From NCBI GenBank assembly GCA_025363295.1, contig JANYEC010000048.1, forward strand, positions 1 to 50,841: a stretch of 50,841 nt of DNA, read 5' to 3'. The notes below the pieces were generated by a model. That model was not told the origin of the DNA. It ran no database searches and was given only the letters and a program-made list of their open reading frames with translations. Of this stretch, positions 50,113 to 50,841 are shown piece by piece; position 1 is the first letter of the stretch; the number at the start of each line of letters is the position of its first letter. The position numbers and the translations under genes were made by a program. This DNA is from Akkermansiaceae bacterium. GTDB taxonomy: Bacteria; Verrucomicrobiota; Verrucomicrobiia; Verrucomicrobiales; Akkermansiaceae.

Positions 50113-50841
50113 TCATCCTATCCCCACTCGTAGATCACGCACGCTCCACAATCCCTCCGCAGGTGCGGCACTCCCCTTCATCTTGCGCGCCCCGTCCTTG
50201 CGCTTCGGACCGAATCTCTCGCGTGCATTCCGAAACACCTCGTTCACAAACTCCTTGCTGCCGATCACCGCTCCATCGGTGAAATAACGCACCCGGCATC
50301 GCAGCATCTTCGCGACCCCCAGCTCTTTCAAAACCGTCTCCTTCTCACCGCTCTCCAGTGCCTCGGCGGTGTTCATCGTTTTCAGACGGACATGGTTTGA
50401 ATCCACCTTCGCTTTCATCGCCTTTTGCTCCAGCGCCATCCCCATCAAACGCCGATATTGCCGCGAGACCTCAGGCCATTTCTCCACCTGAAATCCGACG
50501 CCCTTCGCTGACATCATCGCCCTCACTAACCCCTCCCGCGCCTTCTTGCCATTGCCTTTGTTTCCGCCGCCTATCGCCTCACCATAGCTGCTCCAGCGAT
50601 AATCCGCCGGGTCCGTCACCATCCCGGCTCTCACCGGATTCAAATCAATATAGGCCGCCATGGTTCTAGCAGCGTCCCCGCTTTCAACGATCACGCTCTT
50701 GTAACGCTCCTCCCAAAGCGTCCCGGTCCGTTGATGAGTGCGATTGAACCATCGCGTGAAACGTTGCAGCAAAGTCTTCATGAACTCGCTGAGATGATGC
50801 ATCCGATAGGTGAAACGCTCGTGAATCTCCGCCCGCCGCGA
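50113..50841 (-). CDS. REP-associated tyrosine transposase (RAYT), C-terminal part, cut by window edge
   Basis: The frame is open to the end of the window, so the 5' part lies beyond 50841; the Met at 50802 is internal to the gene. The visible 240 or so residues match the C-terminal half of Y1-type (IS200-like) transposases of the RAYT subgroup. Visible segments are ERFTYRMHHLSEFMKTLLQR, FTRWFNRTHQRTGTLWEERY and AAYIDLNPVRAGMVTDPADY, where the Tyr before IDLNP is the likely nucleophile, then RWSSYGEAIGGG. The HUH motif expected in the missing N-terminal half cannot be checked. RAYTs are usually single-copy and are linked with spread of REP palindromes; hairpins of that kind occur at 32050 and 44000. 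Confidence 0.85.
   Translation of the reverse strand, partial: SRRAEIHERFTYRMHHLSEFMKTLLQRFTRWFNRTHQRTGTLWEERYKSVIVESGDAARTMAAYIDLNPVRAGMVTDPADYRWSSYGEAIGGGNKGNGKKAREGLVRAMMSAKGVGFQVEKWPEVSRQYRRLMGMALEQKAMKAKVDSNHVRLKTMNTAEALESGEKETVLKELGVAKMLRCRVRYFTDGAVIGSKEFVNEVFRNARERFGPKRKDGARKMKGSAAPAEGLWSVRDLRVGIG

Noticed and set aside
1..50841. CRISPR array, prophage, plasmid backbone or rRNA/tRNA genes
   Set aside because: No regularly spaced direct repeats, phage structural genes, replication genes or tRNA/rRNA-like segments were seen on either strand, although tRNA detection by eye is limited.

Overview
The window reads as chromosome of a Gram-negative, moderately GC-rich bacterium of the Verrucomicrobiota, most likely Verrucomicrobiaceae/Akkermansiaceae-like. 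The assignment is an inference. It rests on a MurC-MurB fusion inside a division/cell-wall (dcw) cluster, a paired DUF1800 and DUF1501 gene set, a PEP-CTERM protein, many lipoproteins and a RAYT-type transposase. I saw no rRNA, tRNA, CRISPR array or prophage.

Layout. (1) 1-1000: small unrecognised genes. (2) 1082-9551, plus strand: dcw cluster murG, murC-murB fusion, ddl, ftsQ, ftsA, ftsZ, tightly packed. FtsZ has a very long C-terminal linker and an altered T7 loop. (3) 9584-14481: hexose-6-phosphate mutarotase, mpl (peptidoglycan recycling), a Kir-type K+ channel, tcdA, a 53-codon rpmJ on the minus strand, and a small membrane protein. (4) 14559-23826: a GspF-like membrane protein, a giant secreted multidomain DUF1800 protein, a Tat-signal DUF1501 protein and a small GspG-like protein. 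The DUF1800 protein has a repeated beta-rich module inserted inside its PA14 and DUF1800 domains. (5) 23829-30307: PEP-CTERM protein, oppABC-like importer genes without ATPases, an SMP-30 lactonase and an orphan PotD-like lipoprotein. (6) 30402-38120: AsmA-like protein, ROK kinase, ACT-domain protein, ankyrin lipoprotein, trmO and a large unrecognised lipoprotein. (7) 38228-40588: polyprenyl diphosphate synthase and type II NADH dehydrogenase, which share the quinone as a common theme. (8) 40585-49640: PepSY protein with response regulator and sensor kinase, a divergent outer-membrane protein, and an RND efflux operon (TolC, membrane fusion protein, permease). (9) 49641-50841: hairpin, a possible integrase remnant and a RAYT cut by the window edge.

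The most notable signals are three. The beta module is inserted within host domains of the DUF1800 protein. The pentamer CTAAC/GTTAG is strongly enriched over one-base variants, on both strands and in different reading frames. REP-like hairpins with a shared GAGACGCC core sit between convergent genes in the same window as a RAYT gene. Counts given here are hand tallies and approximate.
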